Of a stretch of DNA of 41,381 bases, positions 27,576-36,672 are shown one piece after another (the first letter of the stretch is position 1; every line of letters begins with the position of its first letter). This DNA is from Pirellulaceae bacterium (GTDB lineage: Bacteria > Planctomycetota > Planctomycetia > Pirellulales > Pirellulaceae). A model generated the notes under the pieces. It made no database searches and was not told where the DNA came from. It saw only the letters and a list, made by a program, of their open reading frames with translations. The stretch lies in the NCBI GenBank assembly GCA_016784735.1, contig JADHUC010000070.1:1-41381 (forward strand), given 5' to 3'. A program made the position numbers and the translations under genes.

Positions 27576-29099
27576 TCAGAATCCATCACCTTCGTGTTCT
27601 CGGGTGGCAGGCGTCTTGCCTGGCACGCCGTTGGCTTCGCCTTTCGTCCAATAACGTAGACTCTCTAGTTGCTGCGTGCCTTTGAGGAAATAGAGGTCGT
27701 TCAAGGATTCGAAGTGATCGCGGTAAGACTGTTCGCGGACCTCCTTCCATCCGTCGACCGGCTTGATGACGCCTTGCCGAGCGAGGTCCTCGATTAACCA
27801 CTCGGCGATCAGCTTGTGCCCTTCGATGGACGGATGCACGTGGTCTACCAGATAGCGACCGTCCGGGATGTGGCCGCGGCTGAGCTTCTCGAACGACCCG
27901 CGAGCGTCGACCATTGGAGTGCCCGTTTCTCGAACAATCTCGATCAGCGCTTCGTGCATCGGTTCCAATATGCGCAGTGGGCAAATGTCGGTTTCCTTGG
28001 CCAGGAGGTAGTGTTTGCGCGCCTGGTCGGTTTTATCGAGCATGTCGTAGTGCGAGGCCAGCAGATAGTGCAGGCCAGCGTGCTGGCCGTCGATTTCCAG
28101 CGCCTGGCACAGCAGAGTTGCTGACCCGCGGAGGTCCGTTTTTCGACGTTCCGTGGCTTGATCGATCAACGCCTCCCAACGCTGAAGTTCTTCCGGCGTC
28201 AAGCCATCCCGGTGCTGCGTCTTGAAGGGAGGACAGTCGCGTAGCTTGCTCACTGGATTGACCAGCACGATTGGCATGTCCGCTTCGTCGGCCAGATGCA
28301 CCATGCGGCGGAGATTGTAGCCGAAGTGGTCGATTGTGTCCCGGCGCCATTTGTCGTCGCGATGGTAGTCGTCCAAACCGTCGCGATAGTCGAGCATCGC
28401 GTCAGTTTCTGTCCGGAGCACGGGAAATCCGTCCGGGGTGTGCTGCTGCTGGGAACGCAGCCGCATGAAGCCCTCGCGCAGTAGAGTATAGGTCCGCGTT
28501 CGAGCCAGCAGGCTACTCGGCGCAGCAACCACCTCCGGCATGCGTTTGATGTGGCTGTAAGTGCGATCCTCCAGAAACTCGTTGTGCCCCGTGTAGAGGA
28601 TCACCAGGTCCGGTTCGTGACGCAGCACCTCTTCGAGAATCGGGACTAGGCGGTAACTGGCATAAGACACGCCCCCGCAGTTGACGACGTCCCAGGTGCG
28701 CGTCGGCTCGGCCGCCTGGAGGCTTAGCTCAAGCCACGTGGTAAACGATGTTTCGATGGCAAAGGGGCGGCCCTGAACCGTCGATCCGCCGAGGCAGAAG
28801 ATACGGAACTCGTCGGGACCTTTCTCTCGGGCGAACGAGTCGGGACAGAAGAAAGCCTGCCGCGACTCGGGAATCTCGTACCGCGCTCCGTCGTCACTCG
28901 GCACGAACAACGGACGCACGTTGCGGAAGCCGATGAACGGGTCGGCCGTATAGTCCGGTTGTCCCCAGTCGAGAAGCGTGAAGACACCTTCGGCCACGAC
29001 GAACGGCAGCAGCCCTATCAACACGGCGGCTACGCGAAACATCAAACGACGCAACCGCCGTACGCGGAGTCTCGGAGTTGGTTCACTCCCAGTGGTCAT
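27576..29099 (-). CDS. Membrane-anchored SGNH/GDSL hydrolase with helical insert
   Basis: A 507-residue protein. A hydrophobic helix at about 22-42 anchors it to the membrane, with a basic N-terminus on the inside. The SGNH fold is shown by FCLGGSTVQG (101-110, nucleophile Ser106 in GGST), NCGGVSYAS at 140-148, TGHNEFLED at 170-178 (block III Asn) and DHVHP at 419-423 (catalytic Asp and His). Between these lies a helical, TPR-like insert at about 320-390. SGNH enzymes remove acyl groups from lipids or carbohydrates, so carbohydrate deacylation fits the context. The start at 29099 lacks a strong ribosome site; the upstream frame to 29204 would include a palindromic repeat and is less likely. 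Confidence 0.8.
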   Translation of the reverse strand: MTTGSEPTPRLRVRRLRRLMFRVAAVLIGLLPFVVAEGVFTLLDWGQPDYTADPFIGFRNVRPLFVPSDDGARYEIPESRQAFFCPDSFAREKGPDEFRIFCLGGSTVQGRPFAIETSFTTWLELSLQAAEPTRTWDVVNCGGVSYASYRLVPILEEVLRHEPDLVILYTGHNEFLEDRTYSHIKRMPEVVAAPSSLLARTRTYTLLREGFMRLRSQQQHTPDGFPVLRTETDAMLDYRDGLDDYHRDDKWRRDTIDHFGYNLRRMVHLADEADMPIVLVNPVSKLRDCPPFKTQHRDGLTPEELQRWEALIDQATERRKTDLRGSATLLCQALEIDGQHAGLHYLLASHYDMLDKTDQARKHYLLAKETDICPLRILEPMHEALIEIVRETGTPMVDARGSFEKLSRGHIPDGRYLVDHVHPSIEGHKLIAEWLIEDLARQGVIKPVDGWKEVREQSYRDHFESLNDLYFLKGTQQLESLRYWTKGEANGVPGKTPATREHEGDGF

Positions 29100-29149
29100 C
29101 GTCGCGTCTCGATAGGTGTCCGAAATATAGTGCCGCCGGTTTCGCGTGC

Positions 29150-29243
29150 CTCGTTTAACCCGAAGCCGGAGGCGATGGCGGGAAGCAGGATGGACGGTCC
29201 ACACACATCGCCCGCCATCGCCTCCGGCTTCGGGTTAAACGAG
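29150..29243. repeat. 33-bp perfect inverted repeat
   Basis: Arms 29150-29182 and 29211-29243 are perfect reverse complements over 33 bases with a 28-base loop; the left arm begins CTCGTTTAACCCGAAGCCGG. It lies between the propeller gene's 3' end (29284) and the SGNH gene start (29099), both on the minus strand, so it may end the propeller transcript. Length and perfection point to a dispersed palindrome or recently moved element. Confidence 0.8.
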
Positions 29244-29283
29244 ATGTGCGGACATTTCAAACGGGCTCCGGCATCGTTGGACT

Positions 29284-32200
29284 CTACCGCTTCTGTTCGA
29301 TGATTTCGACACCACAAAGGACAGGCTGCAGTTCAGTTCGTGGAGTCAAGGCAATCTCCATCGCCTCGTCCGCGGCTATGTCTTGCCAAGTCCGCACGAC
29401 GGCCTTGAGCGATCCTCCAGCTTCGGCAACTACGTCAAAGTCTTGTATCCTCGTCTTGCCCTGAATGGCAACGTCGAAAACTCGTTCGCCCGGCTTCGTT
29501 TCCTTGTTTGGTTCCACGAAATACAGACTTACCGTGAACTGGCGTGCTGCTGCCGCCGGATCGGGCCGTTTTGCCGCGAGACGGACCGCCAACTCCCGTA
29601 CGCCTTCGGCTCCCGAAGCGGCCACCCATGGCAGGTTTCCATCAGAGATACGACCGCTATGATTCCGAAACCACTTCGGATCGCCCTCCAACGTGACGGC
29701 GACTTTGGGCGACGACCCGCTGTCTGGAGGGTAATTCACCCACAGAGTACCGTCGTCCGACAAGCGATCTCCGGGGGCACCGAGATTGATGCCGATGCGA
29801 CGGACAGACAACGATTTCTCGATCGAACGACCGAGAAGGCTGTACGTCCAAATCTCATTTTCCGGCATCGGAACGAATGCCAGCGATGTCTGATTCTGGT
29901 AGCCGCATGTACAAGTTCGCGTGTAGTCGGGGGCATTCAGAACGCCGTTCGCAACAATCAAGTTGGATGTACAGCCGGACTTAAACCCGCCGAAGTTACC
30001 CGTGCCGCCGTGGTTGGCCAGATCGTAGAATCCGGCCGCTCCGGAGCGGAACGTCAGCAGGTTCTCACTTGCCACGGCCGTGTTACATCCGTAGGTCCGC
30101 AGGAAGTTCCAGTGAATTGGTTCGCCGGTGACGGGATCCTCGATGGTGATGGGCGAGCCGTCCAGCAGGCTGAAGGCGCCTTTGCTCTCCTTATAACTGG
30201 TGTTGTTCGTGATGACGGTGTCGCCGTACAAGATGCAAGGGCCCGCATACGCAAGTTCATCGTTTCTCCACAGCACCGTTCCGTCTGCGGCGCGATAGAC
30301 GGCCATCCCTTTGCCTTCCTCGTCCAAACTGCGGTCCGAGGCGGCTGCGCCGGCTTGAAGCAGCACGTCGTGCTCGGCCGAATAGCCCAGCCAAGTCCCG
30401 AATACATCGTCATCTTTGGTCCAGATAGGCTTCCCCGTTTGCGCGTCGATTGCCAACATTCGGTAGTCCGCCGCATCTTCGGCGCCGCGGCGTCGAAGAT
30501 GCTCCTCGACGCGTTTCGGCAGCTTGTCCAACAAATAGACGCGTCCGCCGCCAGCGACGATGCCGTTGTGAAGAAAGCTGTGATTCGCCTTGACCGCCCA
30601 GAGCACCTTGCCTGAATGGCGGTCGAAGGCGAGCAGTGCCAGGCTGCCGGAACGGTCCGGTCCCCAGGCAGGGCCTCGCCTTTTCTTGGGAGCGTACTCG
30701 TACCCAAGACGCTCCGAGTAGTTGCCAAAGCCGACGCCGGCAAGCAGGAGATCTTGGTAGACGCCGACGTACGCCCAAGTCGGCGATTCGTCGTTCGCTT
30801 TGGCCGGCAATACGAACTCGCGGAGCGTCTGACCGCTCGCAGCATCCAGGAGCAGGCACCGATCGCGAACAACCAGATACACGCCGTCGTCGGTGGCCAC
30901 GTAGTTGGTACCCCGCGCATTTGCACCTGGAATGTGGACCTGGGTGTAAGCTGTGCTGAGCGGCGTGTCTGCATAGGTTTCGTCGTAGTACACCTGGAAG
31001 GTACCCAGGTCCTCGAAGTCGCGTTTCCAGAGAACTCGGCCCGTGTAGACATCCCTCGCGCTCAGACTGTTTATCCCCTCGATGAACAGCCTCCCGCCGA
31101 CAACCTGCTCGCTGGGACCGTGCCCATGCCGAGGCAGCATGTCTTGATTCGAGTTGCCGCCAAACCACAGTAGCCCCAAGGGCAATTTGACTCGGCGATC
31201 GTTCGACTTGACCGTGTTGGCAACATCTCCGTAAGCGTGGCTCCAATCGGCCGATCCGGGTAGCGAGCCTTCGCGAATGATAAGCAACGCCCCATCGATG
31301 GCTGTGAGCTTTGCCTTGGGCAGTTCGGCGATTGCGAATTGTCCGGCGAACGACTCATTGAGCTGCGTTCCCATCCGAATCCAGAGTTTGCCTCCATAAG
31401 GTCGCACCGATTCGTAGACTTGGCGAAGGCGTTGCGGATCGACCAGTTTCTCTGCCATCGACTGGCCAACGACGACAAGACTAGCGATGTAGGGTGGTGC
31501 CATAAAACTATCGGGCGTGCCCACGTGCAGAGCAATTCGCTTGCCGAGAAGTCCGGCCTGATCCAACTGGCGGCGAAGGCGGGCAACCTTCTGCGAGTCG
31601 GGATCGACGGCCGCAATGTGCAATTCCGATGCAACGGCAACGGCTTCCAGTAGCGTTGCGTCGTCGACGCCGAACCAAATCGCATATCCCTGCTTCTCGC
31701 CGGTTGTCTCCAGCAGCGTCTTCGCGTCCTGAATCGCCTGGCCAGTCGGCTGTAGCGGTGTCGGCTGTTGTTCGATGATCCGAGGCTCGATGTTTCCGCC
31801 GCCGAATGCTATGATTTGCCCATCCAGCGTGACCGCGAACAACCTCTGCGAGGCCGCAACCAATCGCAGCACTTCGCTTTGCATGGGATGCGACCAAGCC
31901 ACACGTGCCGCGCCGTTTTCCCCAGGCAGGTCGATTGCCGTGAGCGTCTGGTATCCAGCGGCATAGAGTCGGCTGCCGGCCAAAATCAGATCGCCCGTCC
32001 CATCGGCTTCGATGTGCCAGATCAACTCGTTGTCGGCGTCGTATGCTTCGATCCTTGGCGGCGTCTCCGTCCCTTGCCCCGCCTTGGCCGTGTAGAGCAT
32101 ATCTGGAGCGAGAACTGGCTCGTTGACAAGGAGATTGGCGGTGCCGCCATCGGGGAGCTTCAGAGCCATCGTGCCGCGAAACCGCGTATGGGCAAACACT

Positions 32201-33060
32201 CGGGAACGGTCGGCCGCGACGAACGATCCGCCTTGCCCTTTTCCGCCGAAGTCAAAGAATCTCAGATTGCCGGAATCCCGATCGAACGCCGCCGGCAAGG
32301 TTCGTCCGCCGGGCACCAGAAGCAAATGGTCAGAAACCGCAAGCTGTCCCTGCGGAGCAATGCCGGCAAAGGATGGTGCGCCGTGCGGCTGTTTACGGAA
32401 CTCGGCGCTGGAGTCGTCGTTTACCCATTGGACCTCGCCTGTCTGGGCGTCGAGCGCGTAGATGAACGTTCCCATGAATGGCCAGATACTGGCGGCAAAA
32501 TAGACGACGCCATCAGCAACGACCGGTCCGCCGCGTGCCGGCCAGGAAGAGATCACACGGCGGTTTCCGAGGACCTTTCGTTCGGAGGGTCCGCCACGAA
32601 ACCGCCAGCGCAGGTCGCCGTCCGACGCCCCGACGCAATACAGGTAGCCGTCATCGCTGGAGAACAGAACCGCATCCTTGTACACCACGGGCGAGAAGCG
32701 CACGGGACCCTCGGCGTAGAAGGTCCAGATCTCCGTTCCATCTCTGACATCGAGAGCCACTACCTTGTCGGCGTCATTGAAGCCCAGGAACATCTTCCCA
32801 CCGGCGACAACCGGCTCGAAAATCCGGTCGTACGGCATCATGTCGCGGTTCAGGGGGTTATCCCAGACCGGTTCGCGCGGCGAGTACTGCCGAATCCACT
32901 GAAGATGCAGTTCATCGGGTAGCTCATCAGGCGAGACGGCCGTATGGCCCGCGTCGTATCGCCACATGGGCCAATCGCCGGCCCACAGATTTACAGCGGT
33001 CACAAATACGAGCAAAACACCGGGCACCCTCGTCCAAAGCCCAGAGGGCGTAAGATTCAT
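29284..33060 (-). CDS. Exported beta-propeller / Rossmann (methyltransferase-like) / beta-propeller / malectin-like protein
   Basis: A 1258-residue protein with a signal peptide to about residue 27, then DWPMWRYDAGHTAVS and a PQQ-like propeller (about 29-435). Residues about 440-600 form a Rossmann domain: GYAIWFGVDDATLLEAV occupies the place of methyltransferase motif I but lacks its glycines, and IAAVDPDSQKVARLRRQL carries the acidic motif II (D486). A WSHAYGDVANT junction (about 606-616) leads to a second propeller (about 620-1090) and a C-terminal malectin-like beta-sandwich (about 1120-1255, FTVSLYFVEPN). This is a relative of the protein at 14035-17280 with the same Rossmann-propeller module but an extra propeller in front. 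Redox or scaffold role on the outside is likely; no cofactor residues can be asserted. Confidence 0.8.
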   Translation of the reverse strand: MNLTPSGLWTRVPGVLLVFVTAVNLWAGDWPMWRYDAGHTAVSPDELPDELHLQWIRQYSPREPVWDNPLNRDMMPYDRIFEPVVAGGKMFLGFNDADKVVALDVRDGTEIWTFYAEGPVRFSPVVYKDAVLFSSDDGYLYCVGASDGDLRWRFRGGPSERKVLGNRRVISSWPARGGPVVADGVVYFAASIWPFMGTFIYALDAQTGEVQWVNDDSSAEFRKQPHGAPSFAGIAPQGQLAVSDHLLLVPGGRTLPAAFDRDSGNLRFFDFGGKGQGGSFVAADRSRVFAHTRFRGTMALKLPDGGTANLLVNEPVLAPDMLYTAKAGQGTETPPRIEAYDADNELIWHIEADGTGDLILAGSRLYAAGYQTLTAIDLPGENGAARVAWSHPMQSEVLRLVAASQRLFAVTLDGQIIAFGGGNIEPRIIEQQPTPLQPTGQAIQDAKTLLETTGEKQGYAIWFGVDDATLLEAVAVASELHIAAVDPDSQKVARLRRQLDQAGLLGKRIALHVGTPDSFMAPPYIASLVVVGQSMAEKLVDPQRLRQVYESVRPYGGKLWIRMGTQLNESFAGQFAIAELPKAKLTAIDGALLIIREGSLPGSADWSHAYGDVANTVKSNDRRVKLPLGLLWFGGNSNQDMLPRHGHGPSEQVVGGRLFIEGINSLSARDVYTGRVLWKRDFEDLGTFQVYYDETYADTPLSTAYTQVHIPGANARGTNYVATDDGVYLVVRDRCLLLDAASGQTLREFVLPAKANDESPTWAYVGVYQDLLLAGVGFGNYSERLGYEYAPKKRRGPAWGPDRSGSLALLAFDRHSGKVLWAVKANHSFLHNGIVAGGGRVYLLDKLPKRVEEHLRRRGAEDAADYRMLAIDAQTGKPIWTKDDDVFGTWLGYSAEHDVLLQAGAAASDRSLDEEGKGMAVYRAADGTVLWRNDELAYAGPCILYGDTVITNNTSYKESKGAFSLLDGSPITIEDPVTGEPIHWNFLRTYGCNTAVASENLLTFRSGAAGFYDLANHGGTGNFGGFKSGCTSNLIVANGVLNAPDYTRTCTCGYQNQTSLAFVPMPENEIWTYSLLGRSIEKSLSVRRIGINLGAPGDRLSDDGTLWVNYPPDSGSSPKVAVTLEGDPKWFRNHSGRISDGNLPWVAASGAEGVRELAVRLAAKRPDPAAAARQFTVSLYFVEPNKETKPGERVFDVAIQGKTRIQDFDVVAEAGGSLKAVVRTWQDIAADEAMEIALTPRTELQPVLCGVEIIEQKR

Positions 33061-33095
33061 CTGCTATCCCTTCGTACTTCCTGTCGTCGTTTGGC

Positions 33096-34055
33096 TTATT
33101 GAGATGTATTTTCGAACGGCTCGATATGTACCAGAGCGTCCGTGACGTTGGGCCCCTCGGCCACCAGCCGACTTGTCACGGTCATCGCGATCTCGTGCCC
33201 GTCGCGCACGGTGAGTTCCGGATCCACCAGCACGTGCAGGTCCGCCTGCAGTCCGGGACCTGTGTATCGCGTTCGCAAGGCGTGAACCGATCGCACGCCC
33301 TCGACTGCTCGAACGATGGCCAGAATCTCCTGCCGCTCCTGCTCGGCCGCACCGGCGTCCACCAACTGCTTAAAGGCCGGTACAGCAATCTCCCAGGCTG
33401 CGTATAAAATGAGAATCGAGACAATAACGGTAGCGATGTGATCCAGGAACTGCCATTCCGGCACAAACCGAGTGCCCAACACGGCAATGGCCACAGGCAC
33501 CGAACTCAACGCGTCGGATCTGTGGTGCCAAGCGTTTGCAATCAGGGCCGGAGACATCACACGCTGCCCGACTTTCACGTTCCAGCGATACAGCAGCTCT
33601 TTGCCGACGATCGACAGGCAGGCTGCGGCCAGCGCGCTCCAGCCGGGTAACGCGGCACTCTGCAGGTCAGATGACGCGGCACTCTGGAGGTGAAGAGTCG
33701 CCACCGCACGGTACGCCAACCCACAGCCGACAGCGCACAGCACGAGCCCGATGAACAACGTGATCAGCGTCTCGATGCGTCCATGACCGTGAGGGTGGTC
33801 CGCATCAGGTGGCGCCGACCAGAAACTAGCGCCGAAGTACACGGTAACGTCGGTCAAGGAATCGGAGAGACTGTGTACGGCATCAGCGATCAAAGCCTGA
33901 CTGCCCCCGAAGAATCCGACGACGAACTTCATAACGCACAGCGCGAGGTTGACCACCACGCCCCAAAGCGTGACTCGTCGCACCTCGGCAATCTTGGCGT
34001 CTTGAGCGCCGCTCGAGGCTTCGAATCGCCGTTGTGGATGACTTGCGTTGTTCAT
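33096..34055 (-). CDS. Cation diffusion facilitator family metal efflux transporter
   Basis: A 319-residue protein with the CDF arrangement: six membrane helices then a cytoplasmic C-terminal domain (from about 225). The transport site is DxxxD at 65-69 (in SLSDSLTDV) and HxxxD at 177-181 (HHRSD), matching the D-D-H-D zinc/iron site of YiiP-type carriers. DHPHGHGR at 87-94 lies in the loop after helix 2. It exports divalent metals such as Zn, Co or Fe against protons. The helix 3-4 loop contains the doubled LQSAA segment (residues 123-135), encoded by a 17-bp direct repeat. I chose ATG 34055, though the upstream ATG 34136 is also possible because it lies 13 bases after the cysteine synthase stop. 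No strong ribosome site marks either. Confidence 0.85.
   Translation of the reverse strand: MNNASHPQRRFEASSGAQDAKIAEVRRVTLWGVVVNLALCVMKFVVGFFGGSQALIADAVHSLSDSLTDVTVYFGASFWSAPPDADHPHGHGRIETLITLFIGLVLCAVGCGLAYRAVATLHLQSAASSDLQSAALPGWSALAAACLSIVGKELLYRWNVKVGQRVMSPALIANAWHHRSDALSSVPVAIAVLGTRFVPEWQFLDHIATVIVSILILYAAWEIAVPAFKQLVDAGAAEQERQEILAIVRAVEGVRSVHALRTRYTGPGLQADLHVLVDPELTVRDGHEIAMTVTSRLVAEGPNVTDALVHIEPFENTSQ
33651..33691. repeat. 17-bp direct repeat inside the CDF gene
   Basis: CGCGGCACTCTGCAGGT at 33651-33667 recurs with one change at 33675-33691 (24-base spacing). It encodes the doubled LQSAA of the helix 3-4 loop. Confidence 0.75.
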
Positions 34056-34149
34056 GATCGTGGGGGGCAGGTCTTCCAGTCGGCCTGCCGCCATAGGCCA
34101 AGAAACTTCCGGCAGGCTGGGACGCCTGACCCACATTACTCGGGAGACG

Positions 34150-35061
34150 TCACGGAGGGCATTTCGCGCAGATGGGGCGGAACAGCTCGGTGCTCAGGTA
34201 GCGATCGCCTCGGTCCGGAAGGATGACGACGATGGTACCAGAAGTCATTTCCTTGGCAACGTGCAGAGCACCGGCGACGGCTGCACCGCTGGACATTCCG
34301 ACGAACAGTCCTTCTTGCGTGGCCAGAACCCTCGTGATGTGAAAAGCCTCTTCGTCCTCGACCGTGATTTTGTCGTCCAGCATCGCTCGTTCGTAGATCT
34401 TGGGCCGGATGGCCTCTTCCATATTCTTCAGGCCCTGGATCTTGTGGCCCATCGGTGGTTCGACGCCGACGACTCTGGACTCCGGCTTGTGCTCCTTCAG
34501 AAACCGGCTCACGCCCATCAAGGTCCCGGTAGTCCCCATGCCTGCAACAAATACGTCGACCTCTCCGTCGGTCTGAGCCAGGATTTCCGGGCCTGTCGTT
34601 TCATAGTGAGCCAGAATGTTGCCTTCGTTTTCGAACTGGTTGGGCATGAAGTAATTGTCGGGATCACTATTGACGAGCTGATGCGCCTTTCGAATCGCGC
34701 CGTCGGTCCCTTCGCTTGCTCGGGTGAGTTCGACTTCGGCCCCGAACGCTTCGAGGATCCGTTGCCGTTCGATGCTGACGCAAGCGGGCATACACAGCTT
34801 GACACGGTAACCTTTTGCCGATCCGATCATGGCAATGGCGATACCCGTGTTCCCGGAGGTTGGTTCGAGTATGGTTTTGTCTTTGGTGAGGTGCCCTTCT
34901 TCCTCGGCCCTCTTTATCATGTAATAGGCAGGGCGGTCCTTGACGGAGCCCCCAGGATTGGAACCTTCGAGTTTTCCGAGGATCCGCACGGAAGGTCGTT
35001 TTCCGTTGATATTGGGCAGTTCCACGAGTGGCGTGTTGCCGATCGAGGCCAGAATGCTCAT
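34150..35061 (-). CDS. PLP-dependent cysteine synthase family protein
   Basis: A 303-residue cytoplasmic enzyme of the beta-family of PLP enzymes. SNPGGSVKDRPAYYMI contains the PLP Lys41, and PTSGNTG at 67-73 binds the substrate alpha-carboxylate; GMGTTGT near 178-184 binds the PLP phosphate. These enzymes form L-cysteine from O-acetylserine (or O-phosphoserine) and sulfide or a sulfur carrier. MPACVSIERQRI is closer to the CysM/phosphoserine-type than to E. coli CysK, but I cannot separate them by eye. The ATG at 35061 lies 104 bases from the divergent propeller gene. A longer open frame to 35235 is unsupported. Confidence 0.88.
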   Translation of the reverse strand: MSILASIGNTPLVELPNINGKRPSVRILGKLEGSNPGGSVKDRPAYYMIKRAEEEGHLTKDKTILEPTSGNTGIAIAMIGSAKGYRVKLCMPACVSIERQRILEAFGAEVELTRASEGTDGAIRKAHQLVNSDPDNYFMPNQFENEGNILAHYETTGPEILAQTDGEVDVFVAGMGTTGTLMGVSRFLKEHKPESRVVGVEPPMGHKIQGLKNMEEAIRPKIYERAMLDDKITVEDEEAFHITRVLATQEGLFVGMSSGAAVAGALHVAKEMTSGTIVVILPDRGDRYLSTELFRPICAKCPP

Positions 35062-35165
35062 GATAGTCAACCTGTAACGAGTTGAGCGAGTTTGGTCGGT
35101 TCGAGTTTTGCAGGTTTCAATTATAGTCCCGTAAGACTCGAAACAACATTGGGAGCGAAGTGGCA

Positions 35166-36476
35166 ATGTCATTCGAATACAGGTTATCCACCCTTTTTGC
35201 GATCGTTTTCCTCGTGTTTTCGTCGACACGGTCAACGGCCGACGAGTGGCCGCAATGGAGGGGTCCCAATCGGGACGGCGTGTGGGCCGAGACCGGCGTC
35301 GTGGACGGTTTCAGTTCTCCGCAGATCGAACGGAAATGGAGTGTCCCGATTTCCAGCGGATACTGCGGCCCGACAGTGGCCGACGGACGTGTCTATGTAA
35401 CCGATCGAGTTATCGAGCCGGAAGATATCGAACGCGTCCACTGCTTCGATTGGCAGACGGGCGGCAAGATCTGGTCGTTCAGCTACGACTGCGAGTACAG
35501 GGGCTTCTCTTATACGGCAGGCCCCCGCGCGTCCGTGCTGATCGATGAAGGTCGGGCCTACAGCCTCGGAGCGGCAGGCCACCTGTTCTGCTTCGACGCT
35601 GCCGAAGGGGCTGTCTTGTGGTCGAAGGACTTGAGACGCGACTACAAGATACGCATGCCGCTTTGGGGAATTGCCGCGTCGCCCGTGGTCGAGGGCGGTC
35701 TGCTGATCCTTCAGATCGGTGGCGAAGACGAGGCATGTTTGATCGCGCTGGACAAGATGACCGGCGAGCAGCGTTGGACGGCCTTGCCGGACGTCGCCTC
35801 GTACGCTGCGCCGATCGTTATTGACCAGTGCGGCAAACGCGTATTGGTATGTAAGACGGGGGACCGAATCGTGGGACTCGGTGCAGCCACCGGCAAGCTG
35901 CACTGGGCAGTCCCAGTTCCGTGGAAGAGTTGGCCGATCGGGATTGCGACTCCGGTGCTGGATCGCGACATGCTGCTGACGACCGAAGCGCACAAGGGAA
36001 CGCTGCTGCTGCGTCTTTCCACGGACAGTCTGACGGTGGATGAACTCTGGCACAGGGGTCGACAGAATTCGGAGGACAAAACGGCGCTGCACTGTCTGAT
36101 CTCGACGCCGTACGTCGATGGCGACTTTATCTACGGTGCGGATAGCCGAGGCGTTTTGCGGTGCTTGCGACTCGATACGGGCAAGCAGGTTTGGGAGGAT
36201 AGAACGGCCGTACCCGAGGACCGTTTCGCCACCATTCACTTGATCCGAAACGGCGACCGCACATGGCTGTTCAACGAACAAGGCGAAATGATCATTGCCA
36301 GGTTGACGCCGCAGGGATTCAACGAGATCAGCCGGGCGAAGCTACTCGATACCACGACCGAACAGCTCCCCCGACGACGCGGCGGCGTCACCTGGTCCCA
36401 TCCGGCGTTTGCGTATCGGCATGTGTTTGCACGCAACGATAAAGAACTGGTTTGTGCGGACGTGTCCGCAAAGTAG
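35166..36476 (+). CDS. Exported PQQ-like beta-propeller protein
   Basis: A 436-residue protein with a signal peptide (1-25, ending RSTA), then DEWPQWRGPNRDGVW, the N-terminal hallmark of planctomycetal PQQ-like propellers. Repeated blades end with the pattern L-D-x-x-T-G-x-x-x-W (for example FDWQTGGKIWSF, LDKMTGEQRW, LDTGKQVWED). No catalytic or quinone-binding residues are evident, so it may be a scaffold or an electron-transfer partner. GGGAG is ten bases before the ATG at 35166, better than the GTG at 35160. The stop codon TAG at 36474-36476 lies inside a palindromic element; the outer repeat CAAAGTAGGTCCCG overlaps the last codons. Divergent from the cysteine synthase. Confidence 0.82.
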   Translation: MSFEYRLSTLFAIVFLVFSSTRSTADEWPQWRGPNRDGVWAETGVVDGFSSPQIERKWSVPISSGYCGPTVADGRVYVTDRVIEPEDIERVHCFDWQTGGKIWSFSYDCEYRGFSYTAGPRASVLIDEGRAYSLGAAGHLFCFDAAEGAVLWSKDLRRDYKIRMPLWGIAASPVVEGGLLILQIGGEDEACLIALDKMTGEQRWTALPDVASYAAPIVIDQCGKRVLVCKTGDRIVGLGAATGKLHWAVPVPWKSWPIGIATPVLDRDMLLTTEAHKGTLLLRLSTDSLTVDELWHRGRQNSEDKTALHCLISTPYVDGDFIYGADSRGVLRCLRLDTGKQVWEDRTAVPEDRFATIHLIRNGDRTWLFNEQGEMIIARLTPQGFNEISRAKLLDTTTEQLPRRRGGVTWSHPAFAYRHVFARNDKELVCADVSAK

Positions 36477-36620
36477 GTCCCGCTTGCCGAGCGGGACCTC
36501 GACCTTTTCGTTGGAGTTCACGCTTCAGCGTGTCTTTTCAGAACGTCGAAACGACAAAGCACGCTAAAGCGTGAACTCCAACAACCCACAGGTCCCGTCC
36601 GGCAGCCGGGACCTACTTTG
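36469..36620. repeat. Nested palindromic element overlapping a stop codon
   Basis: Outer 14-base arms (36469-36482 CAAAGTAGGTCCCG and 36607-36620) are perfect reverse complements. Inside lie a hairpin 36475-36499 (10-bp stem AGGTCCCGCT/AGCGGGACCT), a 23-bp inverted repeat with one mismatch (36510-36532 and 36560-36582, beginning GTTGGAGTTCACGC) and a second hairpin 36590-36614. The left end overlaps the stop codon of the propeller gene. The layout is that of a small non-coding palindromic element, perhaps MITE-like, and it can also end transcription. Confidence 0.75.
36475..36508 (+). terminator. Candidate intrinsic terminator of the propeller gene
   Basis: A perfect 10-bp GC-rich stem (36475-36484/36490-36499) with a 5-base loop is followed by CGACCTTTT. 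It begins within the stop codon TAG. The T-run is short and 5 bases away, so only moderate support. Confidence 0.45.
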
Positions 36621-36672
36621 GTCGGCTTCCGACTGAACTGGCAATTCTGCCATGTCGTAAAGGAGCGTTCGG

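Noticed and set aside
31768..32922. A 384-codon plus-strand frame
   Set aside because: It is antisense to the 1258-residue propeller protein, with no known fold.
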